The position numbers were made by a program, and so were the translations under genes. 64,000 nucleotides of DNA from Monosporascus cannonballus (Eukaryota > Ascomycota > Sordariomycetes > Xylariales), in contig QJNS01000078.1 in assembly GCA_004154925.1 (NCBI GenBank), forward strand, positions 62,001 through 126,000. Reading direction: 5' to 3'. Below the pieces are notes generated by a model. It saw only the letters and a list, made by a program, of their open reading frames with translations. It did no database searches and had not been told where the DNA came from. How positions within the stretch are numbered: position 1 is the first letter of the stretch; every line of letters begins with the position of its first letter. Positions 25,986 through 38,500 of the stretch are shown here, in pieces.

Positions 25986-27331
25986 ATGGCGCCCGTTCTG
26001 GAAACTACTGACGCAAAGAATAAGTTGGAGGATCTCTCAGGTGTGAAGCCGAGGCCAGGCGAAAACCCGTATAATGCTCTGATAGAGGCATGCAACGATG
26101 ACCATGTTGAGTAGCCCCTCTTTCTTTGCCATATGAGTACTATTGAGGGCCATTTAGTCGAAAATGGATGATACAGGTTCTTGAGACCGATATCGAGGCA
26201 TTCACAGAAAGGCGCCGTGGATTGGCCGGGAGATGGGTCCCTGCCGGCACCTAAATGCAAGCGCTGACAAGAAGAGCAGTCGCAAATACAGACTCTGTAC
26301 GCGGTCCACCGCACCAGACGGAATGCGCAACAGAAGGATAAGTTCCTCGCCTCCGACTTCAAAGAGTTGATAATCGATCCCTACCTGTTGCGCTTAGAGA
26401 ATCCGCACCTAGAGCCAGGTTTCAAGGATCCGAGATATTGCATGACCTTCTGGGGTCGGCCCCCTATTCACATACTTCGACTGGCAGAGGAGCTTCAGAA
26501 GAGGTTAAAATCAGTCGCGCCGAGTAAGTCGCTTTCATTCTGGCACCTCGATGAGGCATGCTAATCCGACGCATGAGCGCTCTTTCTCAAGAGGGTTGTG
26601 CAAAGGATGAGATGAGACAAGACCAACCTTCAGCAACGTATACTAATTGACGAGCATTGCTACTGCTTCTAATCTATATTCTGTATCATTTTCATCTACG
26701 GTCGACTGACAAGATACGAGCAGATGTCTGGCTGATGCCCTTGTACTGTATGCATATTACGTCTCTTGAGCTCGCATATTCGCGTACAGCCGAAGAGATT
26801 GACGCCATCAAGACGCTATTGGCGCCAGCGATCCCATCGGCTGCGCACTATACGTATCGGCACAGGACCAGGCTTGTCAAGCCTATGATCTCCTATGACC
26901 TCTCTGCATTCGCCCTGTCGTTCCTTCCGGCCTCTGGAGAACCGGAACTCTCGCCTGCCCCTGTAGCGCCCGATACCGCCGAGGTGCTCACACAAGGAGA
27001 TCAGTACACTTATCATCACCTGAGACGTGATCTCTGGGATCTCTCCAAGGAGGCAGGCATGACTGTCGATTCGCGATACATAGTGCCTAGCGCACACATC
27101 ACCCTGGGGCGATATCTGACCCACGATGACCATGCAACTCCAGAGCAGAGGAAGAAATGGATCGATGCCATCGACGACATCAACAATTGGTTGGAGACAG
27201 AGATATGGGGTAGCCCAGGTGCAAACTTTGTCGGCGAATGGGTTGTTGGTCAGGAGAAAGGTCTGGATGTCCGTGTTGGAACTTTATGGTACGGTGGCGG
27301 TAGGACAGTCCTGGCTGGAGAAGGATTCTAG
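25986..27331 (+). CDS. 2H phosphoesterase (RNA ligase/cyclic phosphodiesterase-like)
   Basis: Three exons (25986-26105, 26280-26523, 26724-27331) join to 323 residues. The 2H fold hydrolyses 2',5'- or cyclic 2',3'-phosphodiester bonds in RNA or nucleotides through two HxT/S motifs. Both are present: H132-I-T134 (MHITS) and H246-I-T248 (SAHITLGRYL), about 114 residues apart. The N-terminus ENPYNALIEACNDD and the block RNAQQKDKFLASDFKELIIDP match a widespread ascomycete family with a C-terminal 2H domain. Introns of 174 and 200 bp are longer than others here, but both have branch points (CTGAC) just upstream of the acceptors. The joins restore SVAPNVWLMPL. A TATA-like TTATATAG lies about 60 bp upstream. 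The exact substrate is unknown; a role in RNA processing or cyclic nucleotide turnover is inferred from the fold. Confidence 0.85.
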
Positions 27332-28255
27332 CCTGCAGTGAGTTGGGGCAATAGATTGCGGCTCTCGGCAAGTGCCTGAGCGGCTTCGCATAGACCAAGG
27401 GGCGGTAGGGGTCAGTACGCGCTCTTCAAATAGTACCTGCCAGCTATAAAAATCCATCAAACACGGGGAGGTGGCAAACTGGGCCGAAAGAAAGATATCA
27501 ATCATGATTCCCTACTAACCATTGTATATCCGAACTTCATATCTTTCAGCCGTATGTCTGCAGAGAGCTTTATCATCGATTTGCGAAGGATCCCCCTGTC
27601 TCCTTGATCCGATCCGGCCAAGCCAGTTACATTCATCCACACAGAGTGGCACCTAAACTGGATATCGGAATCTTACATATTTGGAATTGAACATATCATG
27701 CTATGTACGTCTTATGATACGAAAGGTATCTCTACACTAATCACGAGTAGTTGTGATCCCAGCCAGTCAGTTACGAGAGCGCGATTGTATAGGTTGGGCT
27801 TTCCTATTCCGAGAGAAGTTCGTGTGGGTTTATAAGCCACATATCATCCACCATCAAGTCCGCTTTCCATTATAACACCAACAGAGAGGGAGAGAGGAGT
27901 CGAGCTCAAGCGATATTCCTCCACTACGTAATAGCGATGTAATATATTCACTTCGCGCCACGGACACTCAAGGTGCGAAAGGTTGAGCGGGGGGTGGAAC
28001 AATGGGATTGGATCCAGGGTTCTTCAATACGGAATGCCGATGGCGGTGAAAATCGAAAACTGAAAGCCGGAACGCAGGGCCACATCACGCATGACGCACC
28101 TCGGAGGGCCATTATTTTGTCGAAGACACCTCAGGCCGCGAACCCCTGTAATCTATCAAGCCGTTGTTCGGACACTGGTTGTACAGCTACTCCGCATCCG
28201 AGCTAGGACAATATGACTCTCTCATCTGCATGAGACAACGAGCTGTACAAGAGAC
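27332..28255. other. intergenic flank of the transposon island
   Basis: Anonymous normal-GC sequence between the phosphoesterase gene and the insertion site. A purine-rich GAGAGGGAGAGAGGAG tract lies near 27,885. The composition changes sharply just after 28,400. Confidence 0.5.
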
Positions 28256-28263
28256 AATCGAAC
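28256..28263. repeat. 8-bp target-site duplication, left copy (AATCGAAC)
   Basis: AATCGAAC here is repeated exactly at 45145-45152. The two copies abut the TAGGGT termini of the AT-rich island on opposite sides. An 8-bp duplication is the hallmark length for hAT transposases. Confidence 0.82.
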
Positions 28264-28275
28264 TAGGGTGAGGGA
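28264..28275 (+). repeat. left terminal inverted repeat of the hAT-type element
   Basis: TAGGGTGAGGGA, paired with 45133-45144 read on the other strand; differences at positions 7 and 9 are both G versus A. Confidence 0.72.
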
Positions 28276-28400
28276 ATGGGTACCCGTGGGTGACCCACGA
28301 AGACCCATGGGTCCTGATGGGTACCCATCGGATTTGCCAAGGACCTATTGGGTACCTATTGGGTTTTGCTAAGGACCCACAGATACCCAGTAGGTAAAAA
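28276..28400. repeat. left subterminal repeat region (GGGTACCC-like words)
   Basis: The tract holds GGGTACCC, ACCCATGGGTCC, GGGTACCCAT and GGACCTATTGGGTACC in quick succession, several of them palindromic. The word AAGGACCTATT recurs in the right subterminal region, and ACCCATGGGTC occurs in both. They are likely transposase-binding repeats (inference). Confidence 0.6.
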
Positions 28401-31400
28401 ATTTACACATAAAACAAATCGGTTTAATAATTTAAAATAATCTGAAATAATTCGGTAAAAACGGTAATATTAAAAAATTTGCAGCTAAATTACATAAAAC
28501 TTTTTAAATATTATAAAATCAAATAACGTTAATTTTCTTTTAAATCGAACCTAAATTTCGTTTAAAATTTTATTATTATTATTATTTTACATATTATTCA
28601 AATTTTTATTATTTTGCGCGTTATTATTTTGCGCATTATTATTTTATGCATCATTATTTTATACGTTATTATTTTACGTATTTTTTTTTGATACGTTTAA
28701 AACTTTGGTTATAAATTTTACTTAATAAAACGTTAAGTTTTTTATCGAAAACCGCATTTTTTATTTACGGTCTTACTAAGTTTTAATAATAACTTAAAAT
28801 ATTTTTAATTAATTATATATATTTTTTTATTAAATAAAAATTCGTTTAACGTAAATAACGCATAAATTAATTATTATAAAAAATTAGATTATTTGAAAAT
28901 TATTTTATATATTATTTATTTTTGAATAATATAATTAATATAATTTTTGCTATTTTTTGTATAACGGCTGTAACAAAAACTTAAAATTGTTATTAATTTT
29001 TAAATTATTATAAATTTTTTTATTAAACGTTAAAAAACATTTTTTAAGTAATAACTCAATATTTATTTAATATCATCAGATTTTACGCAAAATAATAGCT
29101 ATATACATTAATATTATTTTAAGATTATTGTATTTTTTAAAGAAAATTTACTGTTACATAAAATATATCGTTTTCGCTTTTTAAAATAAACCGGGCCCTT
29201 AAATATTTTGTTTTTAGCCGGGCGCTTAAATATTATTTTTTTAATCGAAAATTATTTTATAATACGGAGAACTTTCTTTTTAATGTTAGGTAATTGTTTT
29301 AACTTTAAAATTAAGTAATAAACTATTTACTTATTACGCGCTGTTTTAATTATTATTATAATTAAATTTATTATTATAATAGCATAAATTTATTAACTGT
29401 AATTATAATAAAATAATAACTAAGTATTTCGTAAGTTTTTAATCAAATATAGATATAAGCGGTTTTTTAAAAATATATAAAATATATAAAATAATATAAA
29501 GTAATTAAAAAAAGTTTTTATAATTTACTTAAATACCTTATTTTAAAAAGTTTTATTTCCTTATTATAATAAAAAAAATAAATATATTATTATTATTTTA
29601 CGATTACTTTTTAATTTTAATTTATATAAAAAATATTTTTATCATAAAATTTTATACATTATATAATAAAAATAAATAATAAATAAAAAAGGGAATAACT
29701 TTATATTAAATTTAATCCTCCTTTAAGAATTATATATATATTAATTATATTATTTATCGGTTTTATTTTGTAATTAAGAGCTTAATTTGCTATAATTATA
29801 ACGATAAATTTAAATTATCCTAAAAAAATGGCCGATTTTAAATAAAGGTTAAAATTTAATTTTTCGAAATCTTATTCGCTTATTTTTTAATAACGCCTTT
29901 ATTTTTAATTTTAATTAACCTTTTTTTTTCAAAATTAATCTTTAAATAAAATTTCTTTACATTAAAATCCGTTTACTCTAATAATTCAATTAATATATAG
30001 AAATTCCCGAAATGCTTAATTTTCGTTTTCGTTATTTTCGGTTTTATCCGGATTTTTTAAATCATTATTTAATATCTCGTAAAATTTATTTGGTAATAAG
30101 TTATATTAATTCGGCAATTTCCTTAAGTTTTCGATAAACAGAATTTAAAATATTTTTCGTATTTTGTTTTATATTTTTCGAATCGGTTTCGAATATAAAT
30201 ATGGTTATTATTATTATATATAATATAGTTGCCCATATTTAATGTTTTAATTTAAATATAAAATAATATAATCAAAATTAATTTTAATTATTACGATAAT
30301 ATTAATTAATAATTAAAATAATATTTTAATTAAATATAATTCTAGATAGGTTTTATTAATACGAAAAAATATTAAATATATAGTAAATTATATACACAAT
30401 AAGTAAACCTGGGATATATAATATTAAAACGGTTTTATTGGAATAAATACCTAAATAATATAATTAAGAAATAATTTTAAAAATATTAATTAAATTAATT
30501 TTATTCGTATTAAAAATAACAATTAATAATATTTTTTTACAAATTATCGCTAATATCATATACGAAATTCCTTTTTTTAAAACTTGAATTTAATAATAAA
30601 ATTTGGGTAAAATTTCCGTAATTCGAAATAAAAATATGTATAATAAATTATATATTCCGTTTATTATATTTTTTCTAATATTTTTTATACGTTTATTTAA
30701 AATATTTAATAATTTTAAATAGAAATATTTCTATTAATTATTAAAATAATTACCGAATTTAATAATTATATTACTTAATAATAAGTAAATTAAGAAGGAA
30801 AAATAAATTAATAAATAATAAATAATAAATAATTTATTAATATATTTTAAAATTTTTCAAATTATTAGCTTAATACCTTTTTACAATAATCGTAATTATG
30901 TTAATAATTAATTAATAAACTTATAAAATATCGGTTTTTTCCTTTTTTTATTTTTTTATTTAAATAATATTTTTAATAAGTTTTCATAATATGCTTTTCG
31001 TATTTACGTAAATACTTAAGCATAATTTTATATTCGCTTATTATGTAAAAAATATAATTTCTTCGGGAAAAAACAAAATTATTCGTTTTTAATTAAAATA
31101 TTTAAAATATATTAACCAAATAATAAATATATTAAATACTATTAAAATATAATATATAATCCGTTTTTTAAAATAATAAATATTTGTATATAAATTTTTA
31201 TATTACGGGATATATTTTTATAATACGTAATTAAAAAGATTTACTAAATTTTAACGGTTATAAACGTTATAAATTATTTAAAATATATTTTTATAATTAA
31301 AAATGTTATTTATAATTATATCTTATTAAACTTATAAAATAATTCGTTTATTAAAATCGAAATAAATTTAAATATTAAATATGTGTAATATTAAAAATTA

Positions 31401-32417
31401 AATAATTATTTTATAATTATTTTAAAATATACGTACTAATATAATTATATATTTTTTTTTTGAATTAATACGGTTTTTGCCTTATTTCGGCAAGTTTTTA
31501 AAATTTTTATTTTATTTGTTTAAACTTTTTTTTAATTTATTCGATAACTTTATATTATAAATTTTATAAAAGTTAATAATTTTTTTTATAAAATATATAA
31601 CATATATATATAATGCCAAATCTTTTTTACTTATTAAAATTTATTATTTAATTTTTAATAAAATTATTTTTATATAATTATTTATTTAATATCAGGATTA
31701 TTATTTATAATAAAAACGCAAAATTAATCGATTATTTTTAATTTTTTTAATTAACGTAATAATTTGTCGCCATTAAACTTATTCGATTTAATATTATAAA
31801 GTTAAATATTAATTAAAAAATAATTTTTTTTTATTTCCGGATAATTTAATAAATAATAATTTTTTAAAACGGAAATATTAAATAAAATATAATTTAAACG
31901 TTATAATTAATTAATATTTAAGATTTTAAAGGGATATTTTTCAATTTATATTTAATAACCGTATTAACATATATTTATATATGTTTTATATATATTTTTA
32001 TTATTAATAATATTAAGCCGTTATTATAAAATAATATTATAATTCGAAATTATATATTTAAAAATTTTTTAATAAATAAATATTAAAATATAAAGCAATT
32101 AATTAAAAGAATTTAATTAAAATTAATTACTTTAAATAATATTAAGTTTTATTTATAATAAATAAAAATTTATTAATAAAAAGTTATATAATAATTATTT
32201 TAATATTATTTTAAAATATATATATATTATAATTATATTAAAAGCTTTATTATTAATAATTAAATCCGTTTAATTTATTTTTATAATATATATTATTTCG
32301 TAAATATTTTTTTATAAAATTTAATTTATTTTTAAGAAAAAATATATATAATAATATTTATATTATTAATATTTAATCTTAAGTTATTTAATTATCCGTT
32401 AATAAATTTATATAACG
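28401..32417. other. RIP-like AT-rich sequence without readable genes
   Basis: Four kilobases almost entirely of A and T, with TAA, ATTA and TTATT words dominating and CpA/TpG rare. No open frame above about 60 codons. It lies inside the hAT-type element, left of the Fot1-like insertion. Presumed decayed transposon sequence; its origin cannot be read. Confidence 0.65.
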
Positions 32418-32419
32418 TA

Positions 32420-32467
32420 CTGCATAAGCGAAGCGAATGTATAAGCGAAGCGAATGGATTTTGGCAC
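32420..32467 (+). repeat. left TIR of the Fot1-like element
   Basis: It starts CTGCATAAGCGAAGCGAATG, then repeats ATAAGCGAAGCGAATG once more and ends TTTTGGCAC. It differs from the right TIR at 7 of 48 positions, six of them transitions. Confidence 0.88.
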
Positions 32468-32513
32468 GCTTTAACCACCCAATTTCAATTGTTCATTTCT
32501 TAACATTAACAAT

Positions 32514-34178
32514 ATGGAACGGCTTACAAAAGAAGCGAGAATAAACCTTGCCGTTCAGGCTAAGAAACGAGACCCGAAACTTAGTTATGCGATATTTAGT
32601 TTTATATATAAAGTCGTTCAAATTACGTTGTATGGACGATATAACGGTAAACGCGCCCGAGCCGATATTATTCTTAATTTGCAGAAATTGACGCCGACCG
32701 AAGAGAAATCGATTGTCGAACGAATCTTTGACCTAGATACGCGAGCGTTTTCTGTCCGGCCTTAGCACGTTGAAGATATGGCGAATTTGCTGCTTACGTA
32801 GCGCGTTACGGGACGCGTCGGGGTTAACTGGGTGTCCAATTTTGTTAAACGGTAATAAAAGCTTAAAATACGTTTAATTCGAAAGATAAATTACCAAAGG
32901 GTTTTATGCGAAAATCCAGAAGTATTTCGCAAATGGTTTAATTTTGTTCGGGTTATAATTATTAAGTACGGTATCGCGGAAAAGGATATTTATAACTTCG
33001 ACGAGATAGGGTTTTTAATGGGGCTTTTTATGGCAGCAGGTATGGTTATTATAAGTGCTGAAAGGCGTGGAAGACTTAGATAGGCCCAGTAAGGAAATCG
33101 GGAATGGTCGACAGTAATACAAGCTGTTAACTTTCAAGGCTGGGCCTTGTTCCTATTTATCATCCTTGCCGGGAAGAACCACTTTTTTCGCTGGTTCGCC
33201 GACAACCCACTTTTACCCGATTGGAGGTTTGCTGTAAGCAAAAACGGCTGGATAACAAATGAATTGGGTTTAGAATGGATTAAGCATTTCGACAAATATA
33301 TTAAAACGCGTATTAAGGGTTCGAAACGTCTTTTTGTCCTCGACGGTTACGAAAGCTATTATTCGATCGAATTCGAAGATTATTGCGCGAATAACGGCAT
33401 TATCATATTTTGTATACCTGCTTATTTCTTTTATCGGCTTTAACCTTTCGATTTATCCTGTTTTTCCGTATTGAAACGCGTTTATTCGCTTTATATCGAA
33501 GGTTTTATGCGGCGGCACGTTACCCATATTGCCAAAGAAGATTTCATCGCCGGTTTCTATGACGCGTTCAAAGCTGCCATGACGTCGGGTAATATCAAAT
33601 CCGGATTCGCAAAAGCTGGATTTGTTCCATTCGATCTTAATAACGTCCTTTCCGAGCTAGAAGTTTTAGTTGTACCTATACCGACCGTCTTTTCACTTAT
33701 TTTTGCCAACTCCGGTATCTCCCTACCTGCGAAGACCCCTAGGAATGTTGCTGAAGCGATTTGACGGGGACGTTATTTGCAAAGAAAAATCAGAAATTAC
33801 CAGGGTAGCTCGCCGACAAAGATGGTGGAATCGGTGAATCTTTTGATAAGAAGTAATTTGATGCTTTTGTACAAAGTTGCTCTTTTAGAAAAAGAGAACG
33901 GTTATTTGCGCGAAACAAATTACGTCCTTAGTAAACGCCGGAGGACTAAAAACAAACGTCTCCAGGAAGGAGGGACACTTACTGTAAAGGAAGCACAAGC
34001 TCTTATGGCCAAGAAGGAAGGTGGTGGTGAATAATCGCAGCTAATAGCGGCTGAAGGTAGTCGTCGCAAGAGGGTTCAGGCGAAGGAACGGAAATGTGGC
34101 GTTTGCGGTAAGCCCGGACATAATGCGCGTACTTGTGAAGAAGCTATAGATACGTTTAGCGATAAAGAATCTGATTAA
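32514..34178 (+). pseudogene. Fot1/pogo-type DDE transposase with in-frame stops
   Basis: One reading frame of 555 codons runs from ATG 32514 to TAA 34176-34178 with at least nine internal stops and no frameshift. The enzyme class cuts and pastes DNA between TA sites. Seen in order: N-terminal helix-turn-helix-like segment (ARADIILNLQKLTPTEE); catalytic Asp1 in FDEIGF (33000-33002); Asp2 in VLDGYES (33342-33344); Asp3 in PFDLSCF (33450-33452); and a C-terminal CCHC zinc knuckle CGVCGKPGHNARTC just before the end. Stops are TAG, TAA or TGA where Gln, Arg or Trp codons are expected, and the second Asp motif has Tyr where this family usually has His. All of these are C-to-T or G-to-A changes, the RIP signature. 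It cannot make active transposase. Confidence 0.87.
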
Positions 34179-34231
34179 TTTGAATTGATTTGATATGTTG
34201 TGGTTGATCAATTTGAATTTGTTATTGCGAG

Positions 34232-34279
34232 GTGCCAAAAACTATTCGTTTCACTTATGCATTCGCTTCGCTTGTGTAG
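34232..34279 (-). repeat. right TIR of the Fot1-like element
   Basis: Read on the minus strand it begins CTACACAAGCGAAGCGAATG and ends TTTTTGGCAC, pairing with 32420-32467. Confidence 0.88.
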
Positions 34280-34281
34280 TA

Positions 34282-35152
34282 CGTTAAAATTATTTTAATA
34301 TTTTAAATTACGATTTATTTTATTAAATATATTAATAATTTTATTTAATAAGTTTTTATTATTTTTGTTATTAATATTTTTTTAAAATTATAATTGCCGT
34401 TAAAATTAAATTATTTAATTTTTATATTAATGTTTTCGATATTCGTAATATTTTCGGTTAATAATAAAAAAAATTTGCTTTTTATTATATTTAGGATTAA
34501 AATCGGTTTAAATAATTTAATATAATAAAATAATCTTTTTAACAAAATAAATTCGGTAAATTATATTAATTTTTATTTTGTAATTATTAATTAAATTATA
34601 AATAATTAAATTCCGAATTAAATTTTTAAATATTTTATTTTTAATAAATAATTTTTGCTAAATATTTTGTTATTATTTTAATTATTATTAATAAAATTTT
34701 TTAAATTATTATCTTATTTAAAGTTATTATTTTATAAAAAATATTTGTAATATTTTATTATTATTAAAATTATTATCGCTAAAGTTAAAATTTTCAAAAA
34801 TTTATAATATTATTTTAATATTATAATAAATTTAATTAAAATTATAATAAATATTTTTTTAATAATAAACGAATAATTAATAAAAATAAATAAAAAAATA
34901 ATTAAAATTATGTAAATAACTGGTAATATAAAGTTTTAAAATTATATATTAATTTTTTTAAGTATTGCTTTTTTTTATTAAATTTTTATAATAAATTATT
35001 TATTTTATTTATTTTAATTCGAATTTAATATGATCAAAATAATATAATTAAAAAATTTTTCGTTTTAAATAATACTTTAAATCTTTTATAATTTAATAAT
35101 ATTTATAATACATTTAATTAAAATTTTAATAATTTTATTTTTAATTTTTTTT
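34282..35152. other. RIP-like AT-rich sequence between nested elements
   Basis: AT-only spacer between the Fot1-like and gypsy elements. Nothing codable is visible. Confidence 0.6.
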
Positions 35153-35556
35153 TATTATTTAAATTTATTAATATAACGAATTAAATAATTTAATTAATTA
35201 TTAAATTTTAAATTAACGGATTTATATTAATAGGAATATTATAGGAATTTAAATAATAAATATAATAACGTATTACATTTTCTAATATCGGAAATATTTT
35301 ATTATAAATAATTAATATTAATAAATAATTTATTACAAATTAAAATTATTTAAATTATAAAATTAATAAACGTATATATTTTTTTTATTTAATTATTCGT
35401 AATTACGTTATTAATAATAATTATGATTATTTAGGATTATTTTTAATTATTAATAATTATTAGCTTAATAATAATTATTATTATGTAATCCGGGAAATAG
35501 CCCGTATATTTTTTGTTTAATTATTCTTTAAGGCCGGAATTTATTAAGTCGTAATA
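35153..35556 (-). repeat. 3' LTR of the gypsy element, heavily RIP-mutated
   Basis: It aligns along its length with 41538-41956. For example AGGCCGGAATTTATTAAGTC here matches AGGCCGGAGCCTGTCGGGTC there, and a GC-rich TGATCACTGGCTTGGCAGTG in the other copy reads as AATTATTAGCTTAATAATAA here. Differences are nearly all C-to-T or G-to-A in this copy. The inner and outer boundaries are accurate to roughly 10 bp. Confidence 0.83.
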
Positions 35557-38339
35557 CGATTTTTTTTTTAAATTTTGCTTTTAAGATTTTCTTTTTTTTT
35601 TCGTTTAATAAATATCCCTTTTTTTACTTGTAATCATATTATTTCGCATTTTTAAAATTCGTTACGTTTTTTGTTTTTTTACCGTTCGTCGTATTGATTT
35701 TGTAAAAGTTTTTAATAAATTTAATTACGAAATTATGTTTTATTTTTATTATTTTTCGAAAAATATAAAATATAAAATAATGGAAAACGTTTTAAAGTAT
35801 AAAAAATATATTAATTAAAGTTAATTTTATAATAATATCAATATATTTATTTTTTTTTATAAAATATTCGTTATAAGTATTAATATTTAGAATGCGAAAA
35901 AATATTTATTAAAAAATAATTATTAAAATTTTAACGGCTTTATTTCGAAATTTAACGTAAATATTAAAAAAATAAATAAAGTTTTTTTTTATTTTATTCG
36001 TTTATATAAATAAAAAACGTTAATTCGTTCGAAAAACATTATTATGGTATAACGTAAGCTTTAATCGTTAAACGAATTAAAAAAATAAAAACGTTAAAAA
36101 TAAAAATAATTAGAAATTATTATTACGGTTATTATGTTAACGTATATTGCGGCCGATTAACCCGATATTTTGATTACCGATTAATTGGCCGTCGATTAGG
36201 ATACGTCCATTATTATTAATAAAAATTTTTTAATAGGTGTTAAATATTAATAAGATTTTTAACAGGTTTTTAGGTATTTTCGGAATTTGGGTATTTTTTT
36301 CATTTAATTAAGTACTAGGTAAATTTATTTTGTTTTTATATATTAAGAATTTTTTCCATTTTGTATGTTTATTTATTTTTTATTTTTATATTATTTTATA
36401 CCGTATACATTTTAATTATATTTGTTGTTAATTTGAATAAAAAAATATAAAAAATTAAATAAAATTTAACTTTTAATAAAAATTTTAGTTAATAATTATT
36501 TTTAAAATTTTTTTTGGTAATTTTATATAAATTAATATATTTGAAATCGAATTTTATATTAAGTTATTTTATTTAAATATTTTTAATAATAAAGAAAATT
36601 ATTTCCTTTTTTTCGAAAATTAATTTTTTTAACCTTTTTTAATTATAATATTTATTTATTTAATTCCGTATAAATTTTAATTTTATTTTTATTTCTTAAT
36701 ATAATTATTATAATTATTTTAATATAAGGATTATTTTAATATTAATTAAACCGTTATTACGTATTTTTTTGTAAATTTTTAAAATATAATTAAAATTTAC
36801 GTTTATAAATATTATTTTAATATTTTCATAATAATTAATATTATAAATTAATTATACGATTAATAATTTTTTAACATAATTATTTTATTAATAATTAATG
36901 TAATATTATAAATAAATTTCTAAAATTTATAATATTCGTTTAATTTATTAATTTATTTAAAGTTTAAATATATTAAATAATTTATAATTTAAGCCGATTT
37001 ATATTATTAAACCTTATTAAAACTTAAATATAAATATTAATCCTTTATTTAATATAGTTTTTATTAATAATTCGCATATATTAAAAATATATTTAAAAAA
37101 ATATATATTAATTATTTAACATTTATATCCTTATAATAAAATAAAAAAATAAGAAAATTTCGTAAATCGATTAACGATTACGAAAATATTATCGTAATAT
37201 ATTTTTATAATTAAATGTTTTAACATAAAAAATTTAATAATAAAGTCGAATATAATTAAATATTATGGTCGTTTTATAATTAATAATAATTATAATTTTT
37301 TATATGGCTTATGTTATCGAATTTTTGCTTTAATGCAAATATTATATTGTTATATAACTTTTTGTAACGTTAATTTTATTTTAAAAAAATATATACGTTA
37401 AAATTATTTTAAAACTTTATAAATCCTTAAATATTTATATAACTAATATTCGTATATTTTTTATATTAAATCTTTTTAATATTTTTTAAAAATTTATATT
37501 TTATTTATTTTGTGGTTTTTTAAGAAATTATTATTATATTATTAGATTTTTTAATATATATTATTAGGTATTACCCGAATCGTTATAATTTGTTATAAAC
37601 GTAAATATCCTTTTATAATAATATCAAAAATTATATAATTAATTTTAATTAATTGTTTTCGAAATTTGGTCGTTTATTTAAAATATTTATTTTGCCGTTT
37701 TTTGATTTTTTTTATAAATAATAATAAAATCGAAATTTGTTAATTTTTTTTACGTATTTTAATTATTATTTTATAAATTTCTTAATTATAATAAATCGGG
37801 TAAAATTTTAATAATCCGTATAAATTTTAATTTAATATAAATTTTACTTTAAAAAATATTTAAATTTCCGAAATGCCATAATAATAACCATAAATTCTTT
37901 ATTTAAAATACCGTAATTAATTTCGGTTTTTTTTAATTTATACGAAAAAAATATAATAAAATATAATTTATTTTAATTATTTCGTTATTTAATTATTACG
38001 TTTAATACGTAATCCGAAATATCAATTTTTAATTTAATAAAATAATTTAAATCGTATATAATTAATATTAACTTATTAATAATTACATTTTTAATATTTT
38101 AAAATATTTTTTTCATATTTGGCATTTATTTAAATTCTTTTTTTTTCGTAAAATTCGTTAAAAATATAATTATTTTATTAAAATTTCGAATAAATTTCCT
38201 ATAATAATTAACGAATCCAAAAAATATCTATATTTTTTTAATTATTATTAATGTTTATTATTTTATAATTATAATAATTTTTTTAGGATTTATTTTAATA
38301 TATTTTAAAGTAATAATATATTTTAAATATTTTATTTTT

Positions 38340-38500
38340 TATATATAAAATTAACTGTTTTTTTACGTTAATAAATAACTTTACGATTTATAAATTTTAA
38401 AAAAAACTTTATAAACATATTTTACATATATTTTTTCTGTTTTCGAAAAAATAAAAATATCGTTAAAATAATAAATAATGAAAATATCGAAATATTTTCG
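38340..38500 (-). pseudogene. gypsy reverse transcriptase relic (YxDD region)
   Basis: Minus-strand translation shows YFDIFIIYYFNDIFIFSKTEK followed shortly by YVYKVF and further on FINVKK, matching the RT palm block around the YLDD box and the downstream TE.EH / V..VL pattern of Ty3/gypsy Pol. The first catalytic Asp of the box reads Asn (AAC at 38462-38464 on the minus strand), a G-to-A change. Stop codons follow. It is not functional. Confidence 0.72.

Larger units (their letters stand above)
32420..34279 (+). mobile_element. Fot1/pogo-like Tc1-mariner transposon, 1,860 bp, RIP-inactivated
   Basis: It has 48-bp terminal inverted repeats, flanking TA dinucleotides at 32418-32419 and 34280-34281, and one internal transposase frame. 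The length is close to the 1.9 kb of Fot1-class elements. Its GC content is clearly above the AT-rich host sequence on both sides, so it inserted later or was mutated less. It sits within the hAT-type island, not within the gypsy element. Confidence 0.88.
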
